Assembly (NCBI RefSeq): GCF_000142905.1
Contig: NW_013657676.1
Coordinates: forward strand, 600,085 to 664,084
Direction of reading: 5' to 3'
Source: Thecamonas trahens ATCC 50062
Lineage: Eukaryota; Apusozoa; Apusomonadida; Apusomonadidae
DNA: 64,000 nt
Shown here: positions 36,881 to 47,690 of the stretch, one piece after another
Layout of the letters: each line of letters starts with the position of its first letter
Numbering within the stretch: position 1 is the stretch's first letter
Translations under genes and position numbers: made by a program
Notes under the pieces: model-generated
The model's input: only the letters and a program-made list of their open reading frames with translations
The model's database searches: none
What the model was told of the DNA's origin: nothing

Positions 36881-38365
36881 TCACTCGGCGGCCATCCGGC
36901 GGACGATAAAGGCAATTGCTTCGTCAGAGTCAGAGTCGGACGAGTGCATGTCCAAGTCGGCGTCGTCGCAGTCAGAGTTGTCGCTGTCCGAGTCGGCGAT
37001 GGTGACGCGGGCAAGCGAGTCGGCGACGGCGTCCAGAGAAGTCACAATCTTCCTCTTCTCATCATCATCATCATCACCCTCATCATCATCATCGAAGGCA
37101 GAGGCAACGGGTGCGCACGAAGTTGCGACGGTCACAGTCGATGTGATGGCGCCCTTTTTCTTGGCTGTAGCCGTGGAACGCGCCCGGCGGAGTGTCCTCG
37201 GTGGGCCATTCTTCGGTGCCGCGCGCGCCGAAGCCGGCAGCACCTCGGTGCGGCTCGACTGCTTCTTGGCCTTCTTCCCGGTGCCAACCCGGAGGACCTT
37301 ACGCTCTGCAGCGGCGCCGACTGCACGGTCGCGGCCCGGGGCTGCCGCCGCGGCAGCTCGTGGAGGGCCACTGTTCCCGCGCCCGCGTCCGCGCTCGCGC
37401 GGCCGACTGAACTGCGACTTGCGGCGCGCGTGCGGCGCGGACGATCCCGCCATGCCACCGCCTCTGGACCTCCCGGCGGTCGGCATGCCTTGCGCAGACG
37501 GGGCCATCCGCGTCGCGTGCAGGTCGGGATGCAGCTTGGGCTGAGGAGGTGCAAGCGGCGCTGGCGGCGGCATCGCCATTGCAGAGGCAGGTGTGGCCGA
37601 CGGAGGTGCAGGCGGGCCGGCAAACGCATGTGCCGGTGCCGCCATCAAAGGGAGGCCGACCGAGAGGTCATCGTCGTCGGTGGCAACGCAATCCATCAGC
37701 TCGTTCTCAGCAGGGGCTGGAGCAAGCCCGCCCGCGCCGAGGATGTCGCCGGGCGAGATGTGGCCCAAACCCGCCAGTGGCGAGCCCAGCACCATGTCGC
37801 CGGTGGTGCCAAACGGCGGCAGCGGCTCAATGGCGCTGATGGCAAAGCCGGTGTGCTGGGGACCCTCTTCGGGCGTCTGCGAGTAGCTCCTGCCGTCCTG
37901 CGACGAGCCTGGAGCGCCCGACGGAAACGGCAGCGGGCCCGGGAGAAAGGCATCAGCATTGAGCATGCCATCTGCGCCAAAGCCACTGCCAGCTGTTGAG
38001 CCACTGGCAGCATTGGTCGCGGTTGAAGGGTAGCTCGTGGTAGGCGGGAGCGAGAGATCAATGTGGCCGAGATCGGGATGATTGTCATCGATGACAAGAT
38101 CAATGAGGTCATAGGGATCTTGGCGAAGAGATTGACCTCTCAGTTGACGAATGGTATCAATGGCCGACTGTAGAGTCTCCTTGGTCTTGGTCTTGGCAGG
38201 CAAGCCGAGTACAGCATTGAGTTCACCAAAGAGTCCCTTGACCTCTGAGCGGAGCTTCCTCAGACGAACACGTTGCTTGGCCAGAACATCCGCCTTGCCC
38301 ACCGTAGTGCTTCCAGTTCCGTTCTTGGATGGTGTATGCTTTATCTTGCCTGTATGGCTGTGCAT
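36881..38365 (-). CDS. Helix-loop-helix protein with low-complexity C-terminus
   Basis: A 494-aa frame from ATG 38365. At residues 25-80 LAKQRVRLRKLRSEVKGLF, a loop with LPAKTKTK and ETLQSAIDTIRQLR form a helix-loop-helix. The first helix is preceded by only a weak basic region, so DNA binding is uncertain. The remaining 400 residues are Pro/Ala/Gly-rich, then basic (KKKGAITS, RRKSQFSRPRERGRGRG), then strongly acidic with D/E runs and a SDSDSDEA tail. This looks like a nuclear transcription regulator. I could not place it in a named bHLH group. The upstream in-frame extension to 38539 is Arg-rich and unlikely. Confidence 0.6.
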   Translation of the reverse strand: MHSHTGKIKHTPSKNGTGSTTVGKADVLAKQRVRLRKLRSEVKGLFGELNAVLGLPAKTKTKETLQSAIDTIRQLRGQSLRQDPYDLIDLVIDDNHPDLGHIDLSLPPTTSYPSTATNAASGSTAGSGFGADGMLNADAFLPGPLPFPSGAPGSSQDGRSYSQTPEEGPQHTGFAISAIEPLPPFGTTGDMVLGSPLAGLGHISPGDILGAGGLAPAPAENELMDCVATDDDDLSVGLPLMAAPAHAFAGPPAPPSATPASAMAMPPPAPLAPPQPKLHPDLHATRMAPSAQGMPTAGRSRGGGMAGSSAPHARRKSQFSRPRERGRGRGNSGPPRAAAAAAPGRDRAVGAAAERKVLRVGTGKKAKKQSSRTEVLPASARAAPKNGPPRTLRRARSTATAKKKGAITSTVTVATSCAPVASAFDDDDEGDDDDDEKRKIVTSLDAVADSLARVTIADSDSDNSDCDDADLDMHSSDSDSDEAIAFIVRRMAAE

Positions 38366-38566
38366 CTTCCTTCCTCTCTCTCTCTTTCTCTCTGTCCTTG
38401 TCCTTCTTCTCCACCGTATGCCTCTGAGACTTGCTTGGGTGAAGTCAGGTGGCGTCGTTCGCGTCCGTCTCGGCATCCGGTTCCGCCACCGGCGCCGCAT
38501 GCCAACAACAACTCGCCTGTTTCGCTCGTCACAGATCATTTTAGCAGAAAAGCAGGCAAGGGCTGG

Positions 38567-39888
38567 CTACGGGTGCTTGGCAAGCGAGGCGGCGACGGTG
38601 GCGGCAGCATCGGCAAACGAGTCAACGCAGGTAGAGAGCGAGGCGTAGGCCTTGTCAAAGGCATTGGCGTCGACGTCATCGGCTGCGAGGACGGCGGCGA
38701 CCGGGGCGTACTCGGCGGGACAGACGACCTTGCCGACGCAGAGCGCCATGGCCATGCCGCCCTGGCCCAGCTCGCCGGCGACGTCTTCGCCGGCGTCGGC
38801 GCGGGCCTCGAGCGCAGCAAGCGTCTCCATGTGGGACGAGCAGGCGAGCTCGATCCGCGAGGTGATGGAGGCGGCAGCTTCGGCCGAGAGCGGCTCGCCC
38901 GGGGTGTAGACCGGAACGCCAGCATCCGCGCCCTCAAGCTTGGAGCCTGCAGCCGGGTGCGGGTTGCGGGAGCCAGCGACGCTAGCGGCCGGCGGGCCTG
39001 GCCAAGCATGCGCTTGAAGGCCATCTTGGTCACGTCCCACGCCGCCGTCGGCGAGTCGAGGGCCGGGCGAACCACCATGGTGATGGACTTGATAGAGTCC
39101 ACGTCATGGAGCTCGGGCATCTGGTCGGCCTCGCTCGCCTCCTCCGAGTAGTAGTAGTCGATGATGTAGCGGACGTGGGTGCCGCAGCGGTCGACGACCC
39201 AGTCGTGCCGATCAAACGGCTTCGGCCCGCCGAGAGCAGCCACCATGCGGGCCCGCGGCGAGAGCTCGTGCGGACGGCCGCAGAACTTGAGCAGCTTGGG
39301 GCAATCGCACTCGTCACCGTGGAACATGGCCTCCCACTCCTCGACCATCCGCCACGTCCGCTCATTCATGTTGTTGTGGATGGCAACGACGGCAGCGGCG
39401 TGGTCCTCGGTCATATCGCCGAGTTTGCCCTTGCGCGCCAGCGCGTTGTAGAACATCTGCGGCGAGGGGAAGGTCCACGTCCCATCGGTCCCGCCCTTCG
39501 GAATGGAGCTCACCACCCGCTCGGTCGGGATCTCCTTGGTCTGGCCTTCGGCCGGCGCCTGGTTCGGGTTGAACGGCATGTTGTTGTCCGGGTTGATCTG
39601 CTGTCCGTACACGTTGTACACCACATTGCCCTGCGCATCCACATGCCGCACAGGACATCCACCTCCGCTCTCCTTTTCAGCATCGCTTCCGCTCGCGGCA
39701 GCGCCGTTCGATCCGCTGCTCGTCGATGACGACGACGCCTGGCCCGACTTGCCGGCAGAGCCAAAGCCGAGCGGGCACGAGCCACCGTCAGCCGCGCTGC
39801 TGGCGTCAGCTCCGGCTTTCACCGGGCAGCCACCGGCGGTATTCTGCGGCTGGACAGGTGCCTGCTCGGTCGAGCTTGCACCACCCAT
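38567..39888 (-). CDS. HCCS: Holocytochrome c synthase (cytochrome c heme lyase), one apparent -1 frameshift
   Basis: Attaches heme to apocytochrome c in the mitochondrial intermembrane space (system III). From ATG 39888 the N-terminus has three heme-regulatory CP motifs: GGCPVKAG, GSCPLGF and GGCPVRH. The core follows: GTWTFPSPQMFYNAL, HNNMNERTW, FHGDECDCPKLLKFCGRP, PFDRHDWVVDRCG and VRPALDSPTAAWD. Right after this core the frame breaks next to a GGG (+ strand) at 38994-38996. One extra base continues it into an Ala-rich tail of about 140 residues ending at 38567, for 440 aa in all. That tail contains Cys pairs (LCVGKVVCP) and is not typical of the family. The break could mark an intron, but I see no fitting sites. 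Confidence 0.85.
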
Positions 39889-41345
39889 GTCTGTATCTCT
39901 CAAGCTGTTGAGATTGCTCGGAAGTTGGCCTCTGTCTTCTCCATGCCCACACCGGTGAGTCGCGTCAATGAAAGCGAGCGGATGCGCTCCAATCCTCGCC
40001 GCGTCACCGCTGCCACTCTCGCACCACCCAAGCACATCATCTACAATAGCAGCAACATATTCATCCCAACAAGGACACGCACAACTAACATACGAACAAG
40101 ATAACCGCCTCGGATCAAAGAAGTCGAGTTACAAATGCGTCAGGTGTGTCCGCAACTGTGCCCTCCTCACCGCTGTGGCTCGCCAGCCGACGCAGTTTGT
40201 CGCGTCGTGGCTGCTGACTGATCTCAGTGCGTTGGGAGGGAGGGGAGGGGAGGGGTACGGGAAAGGCTCGAATAGACGAACAGGGCAGTGAAAAGGGTGC
40301 TTGTGTAAGGTCCCTAGGGGGCGAGGGCTGATGATGGGCGAGCGTGTTCTGCGCGATACGGGGGCATCTTGTCTGGTCTTAGCGTTCAGAATCATTGATC
40401 ACGTAGCAGAAATGTCATGTTGTGCTGCGCCCTGCATAAGCGTTTGGACGGAGCGATGCGGCGAGGCGGCCGTTAACAGGGACGGACTTAAACCGTGCAT
40501 TTGTGCCACGTACCATCGACGAGGATGCCACCGCGCATGTGGCCGACAATCGAGAATGATCTAAGTGCAGCTGTGGCTTGATCAAGGCGTTGGTGAAGCT
40601 CATCATGACCTCGCCCATGCGATCGGACCGATATCAAGGTAAGCCAGAAGCAAGCCCATCTCACATGACCCACAGTATTAGCAGATGAGATGATTACCAA
40701 GTCGTGCCCCCCACCCAACCCCACCGACGCGCCACCCACCCCATCGAAGCGCCACCCAAATCACGGCATTTGCCATGTCGGCCAATTCCCCGCAACGCAC
40801 GCGGCCGCCGAGACTAACCCCCCCTCCCCCCTACGAGCACCTCTCTCACCCCCTCCCCCCTCCACCCCCTCCACCCCTTCCACCCCCCACCCCCTCCACC
40901 CTTTGTACACCCATGTCCCTCCTCCGACCTAACACCGAAGACGTACCCCCTCGGGCAGTATCAGCCAAAGAAAAGGGTACGCCACCTTGCGCCTGCCCTC
41001 ACTAGTCCTGCCACCTCCTCTCCCTCTCTCCCCACCCGCACCTCCCCCTCCCCCCCTCCCCTCCTCCCCCCCCCTTCTACACAGCCCAGACTGGATCGAT
41101 CGGTGGCGGAACTATGATTGGAATCGGCGGAGGATGGGCTTAGAATGCATGGCAAAGTCATCAAGCGGCTGGAAGTCGTCCTGTTTCAATGATCTGCTCT
41201 TCAACCGACGTGCTCGTCGCACAAGCCACAAGCCACGAGCCACGAGCCGCGAGCCACAAGCGGCGAGCCACGGGCCGCCAGTCTGGGATAGCCAATCGTC
41301 TGCAGTTGACGATATGTTTTGCTCGATTTGTTGCAGCCTCATCGC
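39889..41345. other. Long intergenic stretch without a convincing gene
   Basis: Nearly 1.5 kb between HCCS (-) and the CARMIL-like gene (+). The part at 40380-40700 is of mixed composition; on its minus strand there is a small frame ending FSIVGHMRGGILVDGTWHK with a nearby GTACGT, which could be an exon of something, but no complete gene emerges. At 40700-41090 the + strand is extremely C/CT-rich. At 41219-41275 there is a decayed 7-8-bp tandem repeat. I see no tRNA. Confidence 0.5.
41219..41275. repeat. Imperfect GAGCCAC/AAGCCAC tandem repeat
   Basis: About seven 7-8-bp units (AAGCCAC, GAGCCAC, GAGCCGC variants) stand just upstream of the CARMIL-like gene, probably in its 5' region. Confidence 0.75.
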
Positions 41346-44300
41346 ATGCAGCGATCAAGCTGGAGCCGATGTACAGTGCGCCGGGCGCAACTCACCGATG
41401 TGTGGCGTGGTGTAGGATATGCTCTGTCTGTGTTCGAGTCTGCGATCGAGGACGTGCTAGAGACGCGGTGGTGTATGAAGGTGAAAGAGGGCCAGCTCAA
41501 GCCAAGGCTGTTTATCCTCACGCGGTACCGCATTGCTTTGGCGAGGTTTGGCAGTCGGCGGGGCAAGGGCGCCATCGGAACGGCAGTCCCGCTGACAGGG
41601 GTGGTGAGACTCTCGGGATCGTTGAGAAATGGCCAGTTTGTTGTGGCGTACTCGGGCGTGTGTGTCGGGCGATGGGACCTCCGCTTTGCCTCGTCCGAAG
41701 ACGCCATTTCGGTGGCCAAGATGGTGTTTGACGGCGTCTTTCGCGCCCGCATCGGATGGGAGCTTGACGCCTGCCCTTCGCTCTCGTTCTCCAAGTCGAC
41801 AACGTCGTACTTTCACGACCGGCGCGAGCGCATCGAACTGCCATACGACGGCTTGGCGTACGCGTACCCGGCGTACGCGTGCGGCTACTCGCGCTCGGCA
41901 CCCGACGAGATCGTCATCACCACGCAGCACTTGCTTTACCGCTACCCGCTGGCCGACACCTCAGGCAAACCGGTTCTTCCACTCCGGACCGACGTCCAGT
42001 TTTCAATCGGCAAGGTGGGGACGCTCAAGGGCGCGTCGCTTGACGCCGGCCTCCCGCTTGTCCGTGCGCTAGCCCGCAACCGATGGTTTCGCACCTTTCG
42101 CATCCGTTCCAACTCCAAGTACAAGCACGCGCTCCGGGTTCTCGCTACCACGCTCAAGTACAACACTGCGCTGCAGGGCATCGAAGTCAACCACCCGCCC
42201 GCGGCCAACAAGGTCAAGCTCCTGCTTCTTGCACGCGGCATTGAGTCGAATCCGGGCCTTGTCATCACCACTCTCTCGTTTGTCTCTGTCACGCTCTCGG
42301 CCGTCGCCCATGTGCTCGGACGGGCTCTGATGTCGCTCACACACCTCAAGTGCCTGACGCTCGAAAAGGCCTCGCTGAACGACGCCGGCTTTGTCGACAT
42401 CTTTGGCGCGGCGGCGTCGGCCGAGCCGCCGGCGCTCGCCGGCCTTGTCGCGCTCAACCTTGCTAGCAACGGCTCACTCGGCTACGACGGAGCGGCAGCA
42501 TTCCGCAACTGGCTGACCTCGGGCGCCGGGTCCTCGCTCCGCTCGCTCGTCCTCGACGGGACCATTGTTGGCTTTGACGTCCTCTTTGCCGCCCTCTGCA
42601 CCGGCGACAGCATCCCACTGGAGTTTCTCGACATCTCGGCGTGGCAGATCCCGCACGCTTCGGCCTCGGCCGCCGCGCTGCTGTACACCCAGTCGCCGAC
42701 GCTGAGGGCGCTCTCGCTCGCCAGGGCGCGCGGCATGAACGCGGCATCTGCCGAGGAGCTTGTCAACGCCCTCGGCTCGGGCGAGCTCGTTTGTCCGCGC
42801 AAGCCGCTCTGCCTCGATCTGACCAAGCTCAAGATCTCCAACTGGAGCAGGTTCAGCGGTGCCATGGGCAGACTCAGCGGGCGGCTAACGTCGCTTGTCC
42901 TCGACGACGCGGCGCTCAAGCCGGGCGCCTTTCTGGAGCTCTGCCAGTCGCTGTGCTCTGTGACCTCGCTCAACTCACTCTCGCTCTGCCGCGTTTTCAA
43001 GGGCTCCAAGCACCGCAAGACCATCGGACAGTCGATGGCGCACCTGGCGGCGGTGGTTGCCGCGGTCGACCTGCGTGCGCTCTTTGTCAACGGCAACGGC
43101 TCGTCGGCGGCGCTCGGACTTGCTGGCGCCGAGGCGCTGCTCATTGACGTTCGCTCGCTCGCGTCGCTCGTAACGCTCCACCTCGCCCACAACAACATGA
43201 CAGCCGAGGGCCTCGAGTATGTTGTCCGCCTTGTGTACAGCTCGCGCAACCTGCGGTGCCTCGACATCGACGACAACAAGATTGGGATGGCCGGGCTGGA
43301 GAGCCTCGCTGTCGCCATTGCGCGTTCCGACACCATCATCGCTGCCGAGGTGCCCAAGACCGACGTGTCGGGCATTGAAGACCAGCTGAAGGCGGTCAAG
43401 GTGCCACGGCTACTCGCGGAGAACCAGCGGCGGCTCAACATGTGTCTCGACATCCTGAGGAACACACCCAAGCAGAACCGATTGGCGCTGCTTGACCCGA
43501 GGGCAGCAGCCGACTCGGACGACGAGTCGGACTCGAGCGTGTACGGCGAGGCAGCGGTCGGCCTGGTCGACCCGCTTGGTGCGGCACTGCCAGATGGTTC
43601 ACGGCTTCTCTTCCATCGGGCTATGGGCAAAGAAATGGCGCGGTTCGACCAGATGTCATCACGGATGGCGCCGACGCTCAACGCGTCTCAGCTCTCGCTG
43701 GCGTCACTCGCGGAGCTGACGTCGGGTGACGGTATGTCGCCGGCGCCAGCATCGCCTCTGCCTGCGCCGGCGGTAGTCACCGACCTTGCCCGCAAGGAGG
43801 CGACGTCGATGGCACGCCTCCGCGAGTCGACGCTGCAGAGCGCCGACTCGCGCGAGGCGCGAGTGTACCGCCTCGCCGGCGACGGGCGCCGCCCGATGGA
43901 CGCGGTCACGCTCTCTGGGCTCGATGCGCTGGCGACGCCGCTGCAGGCGCGGGCGAACGTGTCGGCGCTTGCGGCGCTCAACGACGATGCCGACGCCACC
44001 TTTGCCAAGCTCTCAGAGGCAGTCCTCCGCCGTGATCCGAACGAGATGAAGGCTGGCGCTGGGCGGACACGGACGCATCGGGCGACACCGATGCCCGAGC
44101 CGGAGAGCCGCGAGCCGGCGCGACACTTTCTTGTCGAGCGAGTCATTGGCGCCGACGGCCCTGCGGGCGGCGATGGGCTTGGTCCGCGCAACGTCTCCAA
44201 CGTCACTACGCCGCCGTCGTCGTGGTCGGGCTCGCTCTCCAACGACTCGGGGTTGGGCATTGCTGTTGCTGAGAACTCGGACGGCGACGGCGACGTCGGC

Positions 44301-44650
44301 AACGACCATGCCGTGCCAGCTGCGCTCGAGTCGTTTGACGAGCTCTCCGAGGCGTCGGACTCTAGCAACTCGGGCGACTCGCTTGACGGGCTATCGGGCA
44401 CCTCGGGCCCGCCGCGGCCGAGGGCGCTGTCTAAGGTTAATCGCCTCCGCCGCTCGTCGCTCTTTTCATCGGTCGCCTCGCTCCAAGCCGCTCCGTCGAA
44501 AGTGCTCGGCAAGCGAATTGCGCCTGGCGAGGCGGACCGCTTTGCCGAGCCGCCGTCTCCGAGCACTGGCTCGTCTGGCGGTGCCTCTCGCCCACCCGAG
44601 CAATCGACTATCCTCGATGGCTACCGGGACATGGAGTGGTCCGACTCGTT

Positions 44651-44681
<31 letters not shown>

Positions 44682-45303
44682 AAACGTACCCTGACCACAG
44701 CTTCACCGAGGCATTCTGTTGCCGCCGGGCGCGGTACTGCCGATTGCGGAGCGGAGCTCGTCGCGCCCCAACTCAAGGCCGACGTCAGGTGACTGGAGCT
44801 CGCGCGGGGCGGTCATCAACGACGAAGACATCCATATCCCGCGCCGAACACCGCCCGCGCTTCCGCTGGGCACTGCTGCGTCGGCGTCCGACTCGGACGA
44901 CACCAGCTCGGACCCGTCGAGCACCAGCCGACAGGCGAGTGCGCCGGCGCTGGCAACGTCCAATGGCCTCGGAACACCACATGCCTCCTTTGTCTCGTCG
45001 AAATCGTCGTCTTCGTCATCATCATCATCGTCGTCGTCGTCGTCATCGACGCCTTCGACCATCTCAATCTCGGCGCCGCCGCCGCCGCGGCCCACGCCGG
45101 CGTCCACTACCGCCACAAATGGGCGTCAGCGCTCTGTTGCTCCTAACGCACCGCGCCAACGGATCTCGCTAGCTGCCGGCCTCGCCGACTTTGTAGTCCC
45201 CGTCGACGATGGCGCCGCCGAGCCGACCGTCGAGGCGGGGAGCAGTGCCGTCGCCCCGTCTGATGTCACTGCCGCGCTCCTTGCCGAGCTCGACGGACTG
45301 TAG
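41346..45303 (+). CDS. CARMIL-like leucine-rich repeat protein, C-terminal join unresolved
   Basis: The main frame runs from ATG 41346 (in-frame GTG/CTG codons upstream are unlikely starts) to TGA 44792. A PH-like N-terminus (residues about 20-120, KPRLFILTRYRIALARFG) leads into about 16 LRRs (LRSLVLDGT, LTSLVLDDAAL, LVTLHLAHNNMTAEGLE, LRCLDIDDNKIGMAGLE) and a helical stretch with LDPRAAADSDDESD, as in CARMIL actin-capping regulators. The tail is acidic, Ser-rich and disordered. A second frame, open until 45303 (SSRGAVINDED, a poly-Ser run, LAAGLADFVVP), looks like the true C-terminus. Joining needs an intron of length 1 mod 3 or two lost bases between about 44600 and 44790; I could not decide. 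The capping-protein interaction motif was not identified. Confidence 0.65.
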
Positions 45304-45361
45304 ATGACAGCGCCATGCAGAGCAAGTAAAGCTGTACGCGTCACCGGGCCGACTATCGATA

Positions 45362-45389
45362 CCCCCCCCCCCCCCCCCCCCCCCCCCCC
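45362..45389. repeat. Poly-C tract upstream of DHCR7
   Basis: A run of 28 C on the sense strand about 45 bp before the DHCR7 ATG, the longest homopolymer in the window. Confidence 0.95.
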
Positions 45390-45434
45390 TCTTCCCATGC
45401 AAAGATCGAGTCATCCGCACAGTGATATGTCGTA

Positions 45435-47412
45435 ATGGTACAAGTGGTGAGCCGAGACTCGTGCATTCGTCAGGCGTTCACAGTCGACTACAACAACCGA
45501 ATGTGGTCTAGTAACTCCAAGGCCGAGTCTGTGGGCCTCCTCCCTGGTCGCAAGACTCTGGGCCCTCTGTTCCTGATGATCACCACTCCGGTCTTTGCCC
45601 TTGTTCTTTGGTACGACTGCGTCCTGCCTGTTATCCCCTTCTCACTCTCCTGCTCTATGTCATTGTCTGTACCCATCCCGCTCCCCTCCCCTCCCCTGCC
45701 CCCCTGGCCACGTCGCCAGTCTGACTGGTGCGGATGGCCACTTTTTCAACGTCGGGGCCGAGGATGCTACGCACCCTACTGCAGCTCGCTACACAGATGG
45801 TATAGTGTCGAAAACTGTACTAGTGGTAGATGTATAACGGTTGCAGAGGTTGGCCAAGTTTCGTTTGTATAACGCTTGGTATGCCTGCTGGAGCAGCGTG
45901 TGTGTGTGGCTGGCGGTGGTCTTGCGCTCGGCGCGCGTGCTTTGGCTGACGGAGTCGCTCCCCCGAGTCTGTCGCGTCCGTTTGCTGCTCCGACCTTGGA
46001 CCTCCAACGAGCGCAATACAAGCGGAAGATGAGCCGAGGCATTCGACAGGCTGATTGTAGAAGCAATCATGTCCCATGGCTGGCTCGCAGTATGAGGACC
46101 ATCGGAGCAACTGAGCATGTGAGGACTCACACGGACGATGCATGTGACGGACGGCGTGTTGATGGTGTGTGTTTGTGTGTGTGTGTGTGTGGGGGGGGGG
46201 TTTAGGTACTGCCTGGTGGAGCTTGATGGCTCTTTCGTGACGTTCTACCAGCTCATCCAGGAGGTTGGGCTCAAGGAGGCGATGCTCATGTGCTGGCAGA
46301 CGCCGAGCTGGTACGAGTACAAGATTCTCGCGGTGTACTCTGTGTTTGAGCTCGCGCTGATGAAGTTCCCTGCTGCGATTGTGGAGGGGCCTGTGACGCC
46401 GAAGGGCCACGTGCCCAAGTACCTGGACAACGGCATGTCTGCGTACGTGATCACGATGGCGGTTGCTGGCGTGCTTCACTTTACGGACGTGTTCCCGCTG
46501 CAGACTGTGTACGACCACTTCCACGGGATGCTCTCTGCGCAGGTGATCATCATGCCGACGGTTTGCGTGCTGCTGTACCTCAAGGGCGTGTTTGCACCGA
46601 CGTCTGTGGACAACTACGACTCGGGCAACGCGGTCTTCGACATCTACTGGGGCCGCGAGCTCTACCCGCGCATCTTTGGCTTTGACGTCAAGATCTTCTC
46701 CAACTGCCGGTTCGGCATGATGTCGTGGCCGCTGCTGCTGCTCGCGTACGCGGCGAAGCAGTACGAGCTCTACGGGTTTGTCTCGGACTCGATGCTGGTC
46801 TCGATCGGCATCCAGTTTGTGTACCTGACCAAGTTCTACTGGTGGGAGGCCGGGTACTTCCGGTCGATGGACATTGCGCACGACGCCGCCGGCTTCTACC
46901 TTGTCTTTGGCTGCTGCGCGTGGCTCCCGGTTGTGTACACCTCGCACTCGCTGTACCTGGTCAAGCACCCGGTGGTGTGGGGCTGGCCGCTTGCCGGCGC
47001 CATCTTTGCTGCCGGCACCGTCTCGGTTCTCATCAACTACTGGGCCGACAAGCAGCGGCAGGACTTCCGGTCGACCAACGGCCAGCTCAAGATCTGGGGT
47101 AAGGACCCGGTCATTGTCCGCGCCGAGTACCAGACTGAGGAGGGCGAGTTCAAGAAGTCGATCCTGCTGGCCTCGGGCTGGTGGGGCGTCGCCCGCCACT
47201 TCCACTACGTGCCCGAGGTCCTCGGCGCGTTCTTCTGGACCTTCCCCGGCGGCTTTGGCTCGCTCCTGCAGTACTTTTACGTCATTTTCCTCGTCATTCT
47301 CCTCACCGACCGCGCGTTCCGTGATGACGCTCGGTGCCGGTCCAAGTACGGCAAGTACTGGGACGAGTACTGCGAGCTGGTCCCCTACCGCATTGTCCCG
47401 TACCTTATCTAA
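45435..47412 (+). CDS. DHCR7: 7-dehydrocholesterol reductase (ERG4/ERG24 family)
   Basis: A sterol reductase of the ER membrane that saturates the C7-C8 double bond with NADPH. Exon 45435-45610 joins 46206-47412 across a 595-nt intron (donor GTACGA, acceptor GGTTTAG). The join restores FALVLWYCLVELDGSFV, the family's FxxxFWY/LDGS region. It gives 460 aa with about eight or nine TM helices. Diagnostic motifs are LLASGWWGVARHFHYVPE and the C-terminal DRAFRDDARCRSKYGKYWDEYCELVPYRI (read as DRAFRDDARC and KYGKYWDEYC). The start is uncertain: ATG 45435 or the later ATG at 45501. C14-reductase (ERG24) is the alternative, but the WWGVARHFHYVPE form fits DHCR7. Confidence 0.88.
46165..46201. repeat. 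GT microsatellite plus poly-G at the DHCR7 intron 3' end
   Basis: About 11 GT units followed by ten G lie immediately before the acceptor TTTAG (46201-46205), so the usual polypyrimidine tract is replaced by purine-rich sequence on the sense strand. Confidence 0.85.
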
Positions 47413-47587
47413 AATCGATGATCCGGAAGCATTGCCTACCAAGCTAGCCAAAACCTGCCCAGTAGAGTGATGGCAAGTGGCTGCTACTGCTCGTCTTGTC
47501 TAGGCGATTGCCGCGTCTGGCTGGCACGAGTCATCGTCCCCCGACCGTACCCCACACCCCGCACCACCCAACTCTTTCACCACAACC

Positions 47588-47652
47588 ATGCCCGTTGTCT
47601 CTGTGGGCCGCGACAAGCTCTTTGCTCTCCTGGGCCGGACCATGAGTACGTC

Positions 47653-47690
<38 letters not shown>

